64,000 nucleotides of DNA from Streptomyces sp. TP-A0356 (GTDB lineage: Bacteria > Actinomycetota > Actinomycetes > Streptomycetales > Streptomycetaceae): contig NZ_BBZJ01000025.1 in NCBI RefSeq assembly GCF_001417775.1, positions 62,001 through 126,000 of the forward strand, read 5' to 3'. Position numbers and translations under genes: made by a program. Positions 28,678-37,038 of the stretch are shown here, piece after piece. Within the stretch, counting starts at the first letter, position 1. Each line of letters starts with the position of its first letter. The notes below the pieces were generated by a model. The model made no database searches. It was not told the origin of the DNA and worked only from the letters and a program-made list of their open reading frames with translations.

Positions 28678-29432
28678 CAGGAACTCACCGTCCGCTGCTC
28701 GATGCTCTTGTCCGCCGCCTGCTCGGGCGTGAGGGCGACGATGCGCTGGACGAAGATGCCCGGCAGGTGCACCGCGTCCGGGTCGATCCCGCCGGGCTCG
28801 ACGAGTTCCTCGACCTCGGCGATGGTGACCTTGCCCGCCATCGCGGCGAGGGGGTTGAAGTTGCGGGAGGACTTGTTGAAGACGAGGTTGCCGTGCCGGT
28901 CGCCCTTGGCGGCCCGTACCAGCGCGAAGCCGGTGCGGATGCCCCGCTCCAGCACGTACTCCACCCCGTCGAACTCCCGCACCTCCTTGGGCGGCGAGGC
29001 CAGCGAGACCCCTCCCGAGCCGTCGTAGCGCCACGGCAGCCCGCCCTCGGCGACCTGCGTGCCCACACCCGCCGGGGTGTAGAACGCCGGGATCCCCGCC
29101 CCGCCCGCGCGCAGCCGCTCGGCCAGCGTGCCCTGCGGGATCAGCTCCACCTCCAGCTCCCCGGCCAGGTACTGCCGCGCGAACTCCTTGTTCGCCCCGA
29201 CGTAGGAACCGGTCACCCGGGCGATCCGCCCGGCGGCAAGCAGGACGGCCAGCCCCGACTCCATCGCCCCGCAGTTGTTCGACACGACACGCAGCCCGCC
29301 CACCCCCCGCTCGTACAGCGCCCGGATCAGCACGTTCGGCACACCACTGAGCCCGAACCCGCCCACCGCCAACGACGCGCCGTCCGGCACATCGGCCACC
29401 GCCTCCAGGGCCGTGGCGACCACCTTGTCCAT
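28677..29432 (-). CDS. pcaI: 3-oxoadipate CoA-transferase subunit A
   Basis: 251 residues; first gene of the seven-gene pca operon. The CoA-transferase subunit A signature is GGFGLSGVPNVLI, followed by VSNNCG. It pairs with PcaJ. The 210-bp gap upstream to the divergent MarR gene must contain the operon promoter and the regulator's operator. Confidence 0.95.
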   Translation of the reverse strand: MDKVVATALEAVADVPDGASLAVGGFGLSGVPNVLIRALYERGVGGLRVVSNNCGAMESGLAVLLAAGRIARVTGSYVGANKEFARQYLAGELEVELIPQGTLAERLRAGGAGIPAFYTPAGVGTQVAEGGLPWRYDGSGGVSLASPPKEVREFDGVEYVLERGIRTGFALVRAAKGDRHGNLVFNKSSRNFNPLAAMAGKVTIAEVEELVEPGGIDPDAVHLPGIFVQRIVALTPEQAADKSIEQRTVSS

Positions 29433-29642
29433 CCGTGAAGCCCCCTCTCTGCCAAGCGTCCCGATCCCAATTAGTCAGGGCACTGAGTATTCTTCATGAG
29501 GTTGCACTCACGCTGCCACTGTCGACGTTGAAGCGTCAATACCTGGAGAGACCGCTCTGTTGGCGGGGTACGTCACCGGCGGGCGGCTCGGTCATCGACG
29601 GGTATCGTTCAGTACACCAACGAAACGATTACGGGAGCGCAC
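29433..29642. promoter_or_regulatory. pca operon / marR divergent control region
   Basis: 210 bp between pcaI and the MarR gene. ATCGTT (29604-29609) and AACGAT (29624-29629) form an inverted pair close to the marR start. In S. coelicolor the corresponding gap is bound by PcaV and released by protocatechuate; the same logic is inferred here. No clear -10/-35 pair was assigned. Confidence 0.5.
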
Positions 29643-30110
29643 ATGGCCGCGGTGGACCTCTCCACCCATCCCGGGCACCTGGCCCGGCGGCTGCAGCAGG
29701 CGCACTACCTGCTGTGGAACACGATGGTCTCCGAGGAGATCACCTCGCCGCAGTTCGCGGTCCTCAACGCGCTCGTCGCGGAGCCGGGGCTGGACCAGCG
29801 CACCGTGGGGGAGCGGGTGGGCCTTGACCGTTCCACCATCGCCGAGGTGATCAGCCGGCTCAGCCGCCGCGGTCTGCTCGGCAAGGTCCGCGATCCGCAG
29901 GACGGCCGTCGGTTCCTGCTGCGCCTCACGGACGAGGGCCTGCGTGCGCACCGCAAGCTCACGGTGCGCACGGCCCGGATGAACCAGGTCTTCCTGGCCC
30001 CGCTCTCCGCCGAGGAGCAGAGCACCTTCTTCGACCTCATCCGGCGTGTCTCGGAGGCCGCCGAGGGGCTGCGCAACCCGGCGGCGCCCGTCGCGGGGAC
30101 CAAGGCCTGA
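29643..30110 (+). CDS. pcaV: MarR-family repressor of the pca operon (PcaV type)
   Basis: 155 residues. MarR winged helix with recognition region VGERVGLDRSTIAEVISRLSRRG and wing DPQDGRRFLLRLT. The family member PcaV of S. coelicolor represses the adjacent, divergent pca operon and is relieved by protocatechuate; gene order, orientation and protein type are the same here. Function is inferred from this context. Ends 116 nt before the IclR gene. Confidence 0.88.
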   Translation: MAAVDLSTHPGHLARRLQQAHYLLWNTMVSEEITSPQFAVLNALVAEPGLDQRTVGERVGLDRSTIAEVISRLSRRGLLGKVRDPQDGRRFLLRLTDEGLRAHRKLTVRTARMNQVFLAPLSAEEQSTFFDLIRRVSEAAEGLRNPAAPVAGTKA

Positions 30111-30225
30111 TCCGCAGCCCGGCGAGCTGCGCCGAGGGTCCGCCCAGCGGACCTGCCCGGAGTAGCGTGCAGGTGCAGGGACGCCGGCAGGGCCGCGGTG
30201 CGGTCCTGAGTCGAGAGGATCAGCG

Positions 30226-30984
30226 ATGGCAGCCGAGGCCGGACCCGCGGGCATGAGAACCGTCCAGCGGGCGATCGACATCCTGGGACTCTTCGACGAG
30301 AGCCGCCCCGCGCTGGCCGTCCGCGAGATCGTCGCCGCGTCCCGCCTGCCCAAGACCACCGTGCTGCGCCTGCTGGGAACCCTCCGGCTCAACGGGCTGC
30401 TCTGGCTCGACGAACACGGCCGCTACATCGCGGGTCCCGCCCTGCTGCGCTGGTCCCGCCTCGCCGAACAGGCCTGGCGGCTGCCGCCCGCGGCCGCGAC
30501 GGTCTTGCGGGAGCTGGCCGCCGAGCACAAGGAGACGGTGCATCTGTATGTGCGCCGCGACACCCAGCGCGTCTGCATCGCCCAGCAGGAGGGGCCGCAG
30601 ACGCTGCGCCACGTCGTCCGGGTCGGGGACGAACTGCCGCTGTGGGCGGGCGGCGTGGCCAAGGTGCTGCTGCTCGACGCGCCGGAGGCCCTGCTGCTTC
30701 GCGTCGCGGAGACCTCGCCGTACGGCACCGCCCACCTGGGGACGCTGCACGCCTGGATCGAGGAGGCGCGGGCCCAGGGATACGCCACGAGCCATGGCGA
30801 GCGTGAGGAGGGCCTGTCGGCGGTGGCCGTGCCGGTACGGGGACGCGGCGGCGCGGTGGCGGCGGCCCTGTCCTTCGGAGGGCCCAGCACCCGGTTCACC
30901 GAGGAACGCGTACGGCGCTTCGCGGAAGGGCTGAGCGCGGCGGCGCGGGAGCTGGCGGCGGCGGGGCTGCCGTTCGAGGGGTGA
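30226..30984 (+). CDS. IclR-family transcriptional regulator
   Basis: 252 residues. N-terminal winged helix (about 10-70; LAVREIVAASRLPKTTVLRLLGTL) and a C-terminal IclR effector domain (about 80-245; HLYVRRDTQRVCIAQQEGPQ, AVAVPVRGRGGAVAAALSF). IclR proteins often control aromatic-acid catabolism (PcaR, PobR), so a link to protocatechuate or 4-hydroxybenzoate supply is reasonable but unproven. Start ATG follows GAGAGGATCAGCG. A short inverted pair TGATCCG/CGGATCA lies just downstream. Confidence 0.92.
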   Translation: MAAEAGPAGMRTVQRAIDILGLFDESRPALAVREIVAASRLPKTTVLRLLGTLRLNGLLWLDEHGRYIAGPALLRWSRLAEQAWRLPPAAATVLRELAAEHKETVHLYVRRDTQRVCIAQQEGPQTLRHVVRVGDELPLWAGGVAKVLLLDAPEALLLRVAETSPYGTAHLGTLHAWIEEARAQGYATSHGEREEGLSAVAVPVRGRGGAVAAALSFGGPSTRFTEERVRRFAEGLSAAARELAAAGLPFEG

Positions 30985-31107
30985 GCGCCCGCCAGGTCGG
31001 GGTGATCCGTTCAGCGGACCAGATGCACCACTCATCGGATCAGCGGCCTAGACTGAGGGCCTCAGCAGCGCCCGATATGCGTACCCGCTAAGGAAGGCGG
31101 CACCACC

Positions 31108-31440
31108 GTGGACCGGACCCTCGTCACCCGTTCCCCGCACACCGCCGCGGACTGGTGGGTCACCGCCGATCAGGCGCGGCACGCGGCGCAGGGCGGACTC
31201 ACGAGCGCCGCGACGGCACCCGACCTGCTGTGTACGCTCGCCGAGCTCGATCGGGCCCGCAGCGAGACGGTGGTCGCCGTCGGGGCAGCCGTGGAGGCAC
31301 TGCTCGTGGGTGGCGTCGCCTGGGAGGCGATCGCGGCGGCCCTGGGGTTCGGCTCGCCCGAGGAGGCCGAACAGGCCCTCGCCGCCGCCCGCCAGGACGC
31401 CGGCACCGCGATCGCGCGCCGACTGGGCCGCCGGGCATAG
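31108..31440 (+). CDS. Small helical protein of unknown function
   Basis: 110 residues from GTG (AAGGAAGG upstream). Predicted all-helical. The stretch VAWEAIAAALGFGSPEEAEQAL resembles the helix-turn-helix often seen in short Streptomyces proteins that match sigma-factor-like or MarR-like folds, but no family is certain. Function unknown. Confidence 0.7.
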   Translation: MDRTLVTRSPHTAADWWVTADQARHAAQGGLTSAATAPDLLCTLAELDRARSETVVAVGAAVEALLVGGVAWEAIAAALGFGSPEEAEQALAAARQDAGTAIARRLGRRA

Positions 31441-31455
31441 ACCCCTTCCCGGGGC

Positions 31456-31785
31456 TCACGCCTTCGCGAGCACGATCCACACCTGTCCCTGCGCGAAGGT
31501 CATAGGCCTGCCGTCCGCCGTCGTGAACTCCGTGCCCTGCGCCGCGGACGCCCGCCGCCAGGCGACGTCGAACACCCGGCCGTCGCGCAGCACGCGGGCC
31601 TTTCCCGAGCCCACCGTCTCCGAGTACGGCGAGTTGTTGCCGCGGCCGTCGTGGAACCGGGACGTGCGGACCCGTACGTACTGCACGACCACCGTCGCCG
31701 GAGCCACCCGCGCGCCGTCCGCCGTCACCGTCGCGGTCCCGCGCCGCACGGCCGCGGTGGGCGACGATCCGCGCAGGTGGGGATG
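31456..31785 (-). pseudogene. C-terminal remnant of a DUF3048-family protein
   Basis: About 110 codons read in phase directly behind the ligase stop codon. The sequence VVVQYVRVRTSRF, NNSPYSETVGSGKARVLRDG and FAQGQVWIVLAKA matches the C-terminal domain of DUF3048 lipoproteins, which are normally about 330-350 residues. The N-terminal two thirds are missing and no plausible ribosome site precedes the only usable GTG (31749). I interpret it as a truncated gene left by a deletion that brought the ligase gene next to it. Confidence 0.65.
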
Positions 31786-32856
31786 TCAGTCCGGGGTGCC
31801 GAGGATCTCCGAGAGGTCGTAGCGCACCGGTTCCTCCAACTGTGCGTATGTGCAGCTCTCGGGGGTGCGGTCGGGGCGCCAGCGGAGGAAGCGCGCGGTG
31901 TGCCGGAAGCGCACCCCGTTCTCCATGTGGTCGTACGCCACCTCCGCCACCCGCTCGGGCCGCAGCGGGACCCAGGACAGGTCCTTCCTGCCCGACCAGC
32001 GGCTCGGAGCGCCCGGCAGCCGGGCCGTCTCGTGCGCCACCTCGTCCGACCAGGCCGCCCAGGGATGCCCCGCCACGTCGTCCATCCGCAGCGGCTCCAG
32101 CTCCTGAACCAGCTCCGCGCGCCGCTTCATGGGAAACGCGGCGGACACCCCCACGTGCTGCAGCGCGCCCTGGTCGTCGTGCAGCCCGAGCAGCAGCGAC
32201 CCCACGACCGGGCCGCTCTTGTGGAAGCGGTAGCCCGCGACCACGACGTCCGCCGTGCGCTCGTGCTTGATCTTGTACATCACGCGTTCGTCGGGGCGGT
32301 AGCGCCCCGAGAGCGGCTTGGCGATGACCCCGTCCAGGCCCGCGCCCTCGTACTGTTCGAACCACCGCTCGGCCACCGCTCGGTCCGTCGTCGCCGGCGC
32401 GAGATGCACCGGCGGCGTCACCCCGGACAGGGCCCGCTCCAGCCGGGCGCGCCGGTCGCCCAGGGGGACGTCGAGCAGCGACTCGTCGTCCAGCGCCAGC
32501 AGATCGAATGTCACGAACGATGCCGGGGTCTTCTCCGCGAGCATCCGTACCCGTGAGTCGGCGGGATGGATCCGCTCCGTCAGCGCGTCGAAGTCCAGGT
32601 GCCCCTCCCGCGCGATCACGATCTCGCCGTCCACCACGCACCGCTGCGGCAGCCGCTCCCGCAGTGCCTCGACCAGCTCGGGGAAGTACCTGGTCAGCGG
32701 CTTGCCCGTACGGCTGCCCAGCTCCACCTCGTCGCCGTCGCGGAAGACGATGGCCCGGAAGCCGTCCCACTTGGCCTCGTACTGCATGTCCGGCGGGATC
32801 GTCGCCACGGACTTGGCGAGCATGGGCTTCACGGGTGGCATCACCGGCAGATCCAT
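31786..32856 (-). CDS. ligC: ATP-dependent DNA ligase (LigC/LigD ligase-domain type)
   Basis: 356 residues. Adenylation motif I EAKWDGFRAIVF (lysine nucleophile), motif III SFVTFDLLAL, motif IV EGAGLDGVIAKPL, motif V YKIKHERTADVVVAGYR, followed by an OB-fold domain. This is the stand-alone ligase that works with Ku and a LigD-type polymerase in bacterial non-homologous end joining. The polymerase partner is encoded 1.8 kb away on the other strand; no Ku gene is in the window. Confidence 0.92.
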   Translation of the reverse strand: MDLPVMPPVKPMLAKSVATIPPDMQYEAKWDGFRAIVFRDGDEVELGSRTGKPLTRYFPELVEALRERLPQRCVVDGEIVIAREGHLDFDALTERIHPADSRVRMLAEKTPASFVTFDLLALDDESLLDVPLGDRRARLERALSGVTPPVHLAPATTDRAVAERWFEQYEGAGLDGVIAKPLSGRYRPDERVMYKIKHERTADVVVAGYRFHKSGPVVGSLLLGLHDDQGALQHVGVSAAFPMKRRAELVQELEPLRMDDVAGHPWAAWSDEVAHETARLPGAPSRWSGRKDLSWVPLRPERVAEVAYDHMENGVRFRHTARFLRWRPDRTPESCTYAQLEEPVRYDLSEILGTPD

Positions 32857-32932
32857 GGCTCGACTCTATGAGCCGTACCAGGGGCCCGCCTGTCGAGTGC
32901 GCCGGTGAAGCCCAGGTCAGGGCGTGGCGAGC

Positions 32933-32972
32933 GCAGTCCCTCACCCACCCGCGGAGACGGCTGAGGGACTGC
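32933..32972 (-). terminator. Hairpin after the formaldehyde-dehydrogenase-like gene
   Basis: GCAGTCCCTCA (32933-32943) pairs with TGAGGGACTGC (32962-32972), an 11-bp perfect stem with an 18-nt loop, 16 nt beyond the stop codon of the minus-strand dehydrogenase gene. Confidence 0.65.
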
Positions 32973-32987
32973 GGCCGCCGGGTGCCC

Positions 32988-34148
32988 TCAGCGCCGGCCG
33001 TTGGGATGCAGCACGACCTTGGTCCAGCCCTCGTCCCGCGCGTCGAAGTGCTCGTAGCCGGTGGGGGCCTCGTCCAGGGGCAGTTCGTGGGAGACGACGA
33101 AGCTCGGCTTGGCCTTGCCGCCGGCGATCAGGTCCCGCAGGAGGCGGTTGTACCTCTTCACCGGCGCCTGCCCGGTGCCCATCCTCTGCCCCTTGAACCA
33201 CATCAGGCCGAAGTCGATCGGTATCTTGCCCTGTGCCTCCAGCTCGTTCTGCGCTTCGGCGCCGCCCGGGTCCTCGGGCAGGAACAGGCCCACCACGCCG
33301 ATCTCACCCGTGAACCTGACCGAGTCGATCAGGCCGTTGAGGGTGATGCTGGCGTCCTCGTGTCCCTGGGCGTCGTGCGCCTGGTAGCCGACGCACTCAC
33401 AGCCGTTGTCGGCGCCGAGGCCGAGGGTGGACTCCTTGACGACCTCCGCCGGGTTCTGCTCGGCCATGTTGATCGGGATCGCACCGATCCGCTCGGCAAG
33501 GCGCAGCCGGTCCGGCTGGTGGTCGGCGACCCAGACGCGGCTGGCGCCACGGAGGATGGCGGAGTACGCCGCCATCAGGCCGACCGGGCCGGCTCCGAAG
33601 ATGATCGTCTGGTCGCCGGGCTTGACCCCGGCCATCTCTGTGGCGTGGTAGCCGGTGGGGAAGATGTCGGCGAGCATCACGTAGTCGGTCTGGCGCTCCG
33701 GGGCGTCCTCACCCAGGCGCAGCGCGTTGAAGTCGCCGTACGGAACGCGCAGGAACTCCGCCTGACCGCCCTGGTAGGGGCCCATGTCGGCGAATCCGAA
33801 GGCGGCTCCGGCCAGCGACGGCACGGGCTGCATGGTGAGGCAGTAATTGGTGAAGCCCCGCTCGCACTGCTTGCAGAAGCCGCAGGCGATGTTGAACGGC
33901 AGAACCACCCAGTCGCCGACCTTGACCTTGCTGACCGCCGACCCCACTTCGACGACCTGTCCGAAGTTCTCGTGCCCCAGGGTGCGGCCGGGCTCCATCG
34001 AGGTACGTCCTTCGTACATGTGCAGGTCGGAGCCGCAGATGTTGGTCGTGGTGATCTTGACGATGATGTCGCAGGGATGCTCGATCCGTGCGTCCGGAAC
34101 GTTCTCCACCTCTATCGTCCGCGGTCCTTCGTATACGGCTGCCTTCAT
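32988..34148 (-). CDS. Zinc alcohol dehydrogenase, glutathione-independent formaldehyde-dehydrogenase type
   Basis: 386 residues from ATG at 34148 with an excellent AAAGGAG site; upstream open frame is tandem repeat. Catalytic zinc ligands in CGSDLHMYEG and GHENFGQVV; structural zinc cysteines in CGFCKQCERGFTNYC; NAD-binding GAGPVGLMAAY. The long insertion near 240-310 (GYQAHDAQGHED) is typical of the glutathione-independent formaldehyde dehydrogenase (Pseudomonas FdhA) group. Role: NAD-linked aldehyde detoxification or dismutation. It sits between the two end-joining genes. Confidence 0.9.
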   Translation of the reverse strand: MKAAVYEGPRTIEVENVPDARIEHPCDIIVKITTTNICGSDLHMYEGRTSMEPGRTLGHENFGQVVEVGSAVSKVKVGDWVVLPFNIACGFCKQCERGFTNYCLTMQPVPSLAGAAFGFADMGPYQGGQAEFLRVPYGDFNALRLGEDAPERQTDYVMLADIFPTGYHATEMAGVKPGDQTIIFGAGPVGLMAAYSAILRGASRVWVADHQPDRLRLAERIGAIPINMAEQNPAEVVKESTLGLGADNGCECVGYQAHDAQGHEDASITLNGLIDSVRFTGEIGVVGLFLPEDPGGAEAQNELEAQGKIPIDFGLMWFKGQRMGTGQAPVKRYNRLLRDLIAGGKAKPSFVVSHELPLDEAPTGYEHFDARDEGWTKVVLHPNGRR

Positions 34149-34267
34149 GATCACTCCTTTGGAGCCGGCCGCATGGGGGGATACTGCGGCACGGCGGTCA
34201 GATGGGGGCTGGGCGCCTGTTCTCGAAATCCCCGCGCCAGGACAGTCCGCGGAAGGCTCCGGCAGCG

Positions 34268-34323
34268 CAGCGAGCGTGCGTGCCAGGCGCCGCGAGCCGG
34301 GCGCCCATATTGTTCGGAGCTCT
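34268..34323 (-). repeat. Dispersed AGAGCTCCGAACA repeat, copy B
   Basis: 56-nt copy in the divergent gap between the dehydrogenase and LigD-polymerase genes. Read on the minus strand it begins AGAGCTCCGAACAATATGGG, then CGCCCGGCTCGCGGCG and ends CACGCTCGCTG. It differs from the right 56 nt of copy C at only about two positions. No matching left terminus was seen. Confidence 0.8.
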
Positions 34324-34470
34324 GAGGGCCGTTCACGCGGTTCGGATGCGAGGGAACCGCCGACCGCCGACAGAAGACCGGGCGCCGCGACGGGGCTTCC
34401 TCCGAGTCCCCATCGGCCGCCACCGCAAAACAGGGGCGCGCTGCGGCCCGCCGCAGCGGCCGTGCGAGGT

Positions 34471-34575
34471 GTGGCCGGGCGTGGTGTGGCCGGGCGTGGT
34501 GTGGCCGGGCGTGGTGTGGCCGGGCGTGGTGTGGCCGGGCGTGGTGTGGCCGGGCGTGGTGTGGCCGGGCGTGGT
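34471..34575. repeat. Tandem repeat: 7 perfect copies of a 15-bp unit
   Basis: Unit GTGGCCGGGCGTGGT, repeated without a mismatch from 34471 to 34575 in the 533-bp gap between the dehydrogenase and LigD-polymerase genes. It reads in frame on both strands (WPGVV on plus, TPRPA on minus), but neither reading belongs to a supported gene. Perfect identity implies recent expansion, so copy number probably varies between strains. The rest of the gap holds repeat copy B and presumably two divergent promoters; nothing else was recognised. Confidence 0.9.
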
Positions 34576-34681
34576 GCCAAGGGCCACCTCCGCCCGGCCG
34601 GAGGGGAGGCCTGCTCCGGTCCTGTGGCACGGGCGATCCGCCCGTGTGCGAGGTCCGGCCCGGGCGCCTACCGTGGCTCGC

Positions 34682-35710
34682 ATGGGCGCTGCGGTGGAGC
34701 TGGAGGTGGAGGGCAGGACGGTACGGCTGTCCAGCCCCGACAGGGTCTTCTTCCCCGAGCGCGGCTTCACCAAGCTGGACCTGGCGCGGTACTACCTGGC
34801 CGTCGGCCCCGGCATCCTGCGCGCCCTGCACAACCGGCCCACCACCCTGGAGCGCTATCCGGAGGGCGTGACCGGCGAGTCCTTCTTCCAGAAGCGGGCG
34901 CCCAAGAACATGCCCGACTGGATCCCCACCGCCCACATCACCTTCCCGAGCGGTCGCAGCGCCGACGAGATGTCCCCGACCGAGGTCGCCGCCGTCGTCT
35001 GGGCCGCGCAGTACGGCACGCTCACCTTCCACCCGTGGCCGGTGCGCCGTGACGACGTCGACCACCCCGACGAACTCCGTATCGACCTCGACCCACAGCC
35101 CGGCACCGACTACGCCGACGCGGTGCGCGCCGCCCATGAACTGCGCGCCGTACTCGACGAGTTCGGCGGGCTGCGCGGCTGGCCCAAGACCTCCGGCGGC
35201 CGGGGACTGCACGTCTTCGTCCCCATCCAACCCAGCTGGACCTTCACCCAGGTGCGGCGCGCCGCGATCGCCGTCGGGCGGGAACTGGAGCGCCGGATGC
35301 CCGAGCACGTGACCACCGCCTGGTGGAAGGAGGAGCGGGGCGAGAAGATCTTCGTCGACTACAACCAGACCGCCCGCGACCGCACCGTCGCCTCCGCCTA
35401 CTCCGTACGCCCGCAGCCGCACGCCCCCGTGTCCGCGCCGCTGCGCTGGGAGGAGGTCGGGGTCGCGGTGCCCCGCGACTTCGATCTGGCGACCATGCCC
35501 CGCCGGTTCGCCGAACTGGGTGACGTCCACGCGGACATGGACGACCACGCCTTCTCCCTCGAGCCGCTCCTCGAACTCGCCCGGCGCGACGAACACGACC
35601 ACGGCCTCGGCGATCTGCCCTATCCGCCGGAGTACCCGAAGATGCCGGGCGAACCGAAGCGGGTGCAGCCGAGCCGCGCCCGACGCGAGAGGAAGCCGAA
35701 CGGTTCCTAG
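34682..35710 (+). CDS. LigD-type polymerase (primase-polymerase domain) for end joining
   Basis: 342 residues. LigD polymerase (AEP primase) fold: FFPERGFTKLDLARYY, FFQKRAPKNMPDW, the catalytic metal pair in RIDLDPQPG, and TSGGRGLHVFVPI. The ribosome site is poor. It fills gaps, with a preference for ribonucleotides in studied homologs, during Ku-dependent repair, and complements the separate ligase at 31.8-32.9 kb. Streptomyces commonly encode this domain as a stand-alone gene. Confidence 0.92.
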   Translation: MGAAVELEVEGRTVRLSSPDRVFFPERGFTKLDLARYYLAVGPGILRALHNRPTTLERYPEGVTGESFFQKRAPKNMPDWIPTAHITFPSGRSADEMSPTEVAAVVWAAQYGTLTFHPWPVRRDDVDHPDELRIDLDPQPGTDYADAVRAAHELRAVLDEFGGLRGWPKTSGGRGLHVFVPIQPSWTFTQVRRAAIAVGRELERRMPEHVTTAWWKEERGEKIFVDYNQTARDRTVASAYSVRPQPHAPVSAPLRWEEVGVAVPRDFDLATMPRRFAELGDVHADMDDHAFSLEPLLELARRDEHDHGLGDLPYPPEYPKMPGEPKRVQPSRARRERKPNGS

Positions 35711-35851
35711 GAGTCACTTCGCCCGTGATGCGATCGAAATACAACGAAATTGACCGGTGGTGGGCTTAAAATCCCTTCATGCCGCTACCGTCCCTCTTGT
35801 TCGTTCGAGCGGCTCGTCTCCGTGAGTTCCGTACAGGATGGGGAAGCCGGC

Positions 35852-36808
35852 ATGGACAGACGCAGCTTCAACCGACGGATGCTGGTGGGCGGTGCGGCCG
35901 TCGCGACATCGTTGTCCCAGGCTCCGGAGGCCGCGGATGCCGCCGGAGCGGTCGGAGGACGGGTGAGAAGAGCGCCCGCCGGCGGCCGGGTCAGACATCT
36001 CAGGCTGTACGCCGAGAGGCTCCCCGGCGGACGAACGGGCTACGGCCTCGCGAGGGGGAAGGCGACCATTCCGGGCCCCCTGATCGAGCTCATCGAGGGC
36101 GACACCCTGCACGTCGAGCTGGTGAACACCCTGGACGTCGCGGCCGGCCTGCATGTGCACGGTCTGGACTACGACATCGCCAACGACGGGACGAGGGTGA
36201 CCAGGAGCGCCGTGAAGCCGGGCGGCACGCGCCTGTACACCTGGCGCACCCACGCTCCCGCCCTGCGCGCGGACGGCACCTGGCGGGAGGGCAGCGCGGG
36301 CTACTGGCACTACCACGACCATGTCATCGGCACGGAACACGGCACGGGCGGCGTCCGCAGGGGTCTGTACGGGCCGGTGGTCGTACGCCGCGCGGGCGAC
36401 ATCCTCCCCGACAGGACCATCACGGTCGTGTTCAACGACATGAAGATCAACAATCAGCTGGGGCACGCCGGACCGGACTTCGAGGCGACGGTCGGGGACC
36501 GTGTCGAGTTCGTGATGATCACGCACGGCAATGAGTACCACACGTTCCATCTGCACGGTCACCGCTGGGCGGACAACCGCACGGGACTCGTCACCGGTGC
36601 CCACGACCCCAGCCCGGTGATCGACAACAGGATCGTGGGTCCGGGCGACTCCTTCGGCTTCCAGGTGATCGCGGGTGAGTCCGGCGGTGCGGGGGCGTGG
36701 ATGTACCACTGCCATGTGCAGCGCCACGCCGACCGGGGAATGGCCGGCTGGTTCCTCGTGAAGCGACCGGACGGAACCATTCCCGCACACGAGCCGCACC
36801 GGCATTAG
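35852..36808 (+). CDS. Two-domain multicopper oxidase (small laccase type)
   Basis: 318 residues. Twin-arginine leader RRSFNRRMLVGGAA for Tat export. Copper ligands: HVHGLD, WHYHDHV, HTFHLHGH and the type-1/trinuclear motif HCHVQRHADRGM. Length and motif spacing match the trimeric two-domain laccases (SLAC/EpoA) of Streptomyces, which oxidise phenols with O2 outside the cell. A lower-GC stretch just upstream may hold the promoter. The stop codon TAG overlaps the left end of a dispersed repeat element. Confidence 0.93.
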   Translation: MDRRSFNRRMLVGGAAVATSLSQAPEAADAAGAVGGRVRRAPAGGRVRHLRLYAERLPGGRTGYGLARGKATIPGPLIELIEGDTLHVELVNTLDVAAGLHVHGLDYDIANDGTRVTRSAVKPGGTRLYTWRTHAPALRADGTWREGSAGYWHYHDHVIGTEHGTGGVRRGLYGPVVVRRAGDILPDRTITVVFNDMKINNQLGHAGPDFEATVGDRVEFVMITHGNEYHTFHLHGHRWADNRTGLVTGAHDPSPVIDNRIVGPGDSFGFQVIAGESGGAGAWMYHCHVQRHADRGMAGWFLVKRPDGTIPAHEPHRH

Positions 36809-36890
36809 AGCTCCGAACCAAAGGGGAGTCCGATCAGCGAGCGTGCGTGCCAGGCGCCGCGAGCCGGGAGCCCATCTTGTTCGGAGCTCT
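36807..36890. repeat. Dispersed repeat, copy C: complete 84-bp element with 12-bp terminal inverted repeats
   Basis: AGAGCTCCGAAC (36807-36818) and its exact complement GTTCGGAGCTCT (36879-36890) bound the element. The left end overlaps the laccase stop codon. The inner 56 nt at the right are nearly identical to copy B. Size and ends look like a miniature inverted-repeat element or a mobile terminator-like element. Confidence 0.8.
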
Positions 36891-36970
36891 TGGTCCTCCG
36901 CTGCCCGCGGGCGAGGTGCGGGTCGCGATACGCGCCGGACCGGGCGCGCGCACCCGGCGTCACACGGCCG

Positions 36971-36982
36971 TGAGCGCTCTCA
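36971..36982. promoter_or_regulatory. LacI-type operator upstream of the lacI gene
   Basis: TGAGCGCTCTCA with the central palindrome GAGCGCTC, 57 nt before the lacI start. The same core occurs in GAGAGCGCTCTC upstream of the GH64 gene, suggesting autoregulation and co-regulation by the adjacent LacI protein. Confidence 0.65.
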
Positions 36983-37038
36983 GGACGATGGACGACGCGG
37001 GCTATCCTGATCGGCAGCCGCCGAGGAGGAGCCCCGAA

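Noticed and set aside
34471..34575. CRISPR array
   Set aside because: The 15-bp units are contiguous with no spacers and no cas genes nearby.
34149..34580. A 5' extension of the dehydrogenase gene through TPRPA repeats
   Set aside because: The ATG at 34148 has an ideal AAAGGAG site and the normal family N-terminus.
34202..34681. A 5' extension of the LigD-polymerase gene through the tandem repeat (WPGVV peptides)
   Set aside because: The homologous protein begins at the ATG at 34682; the extension is repeat and dispersed-element sequence.
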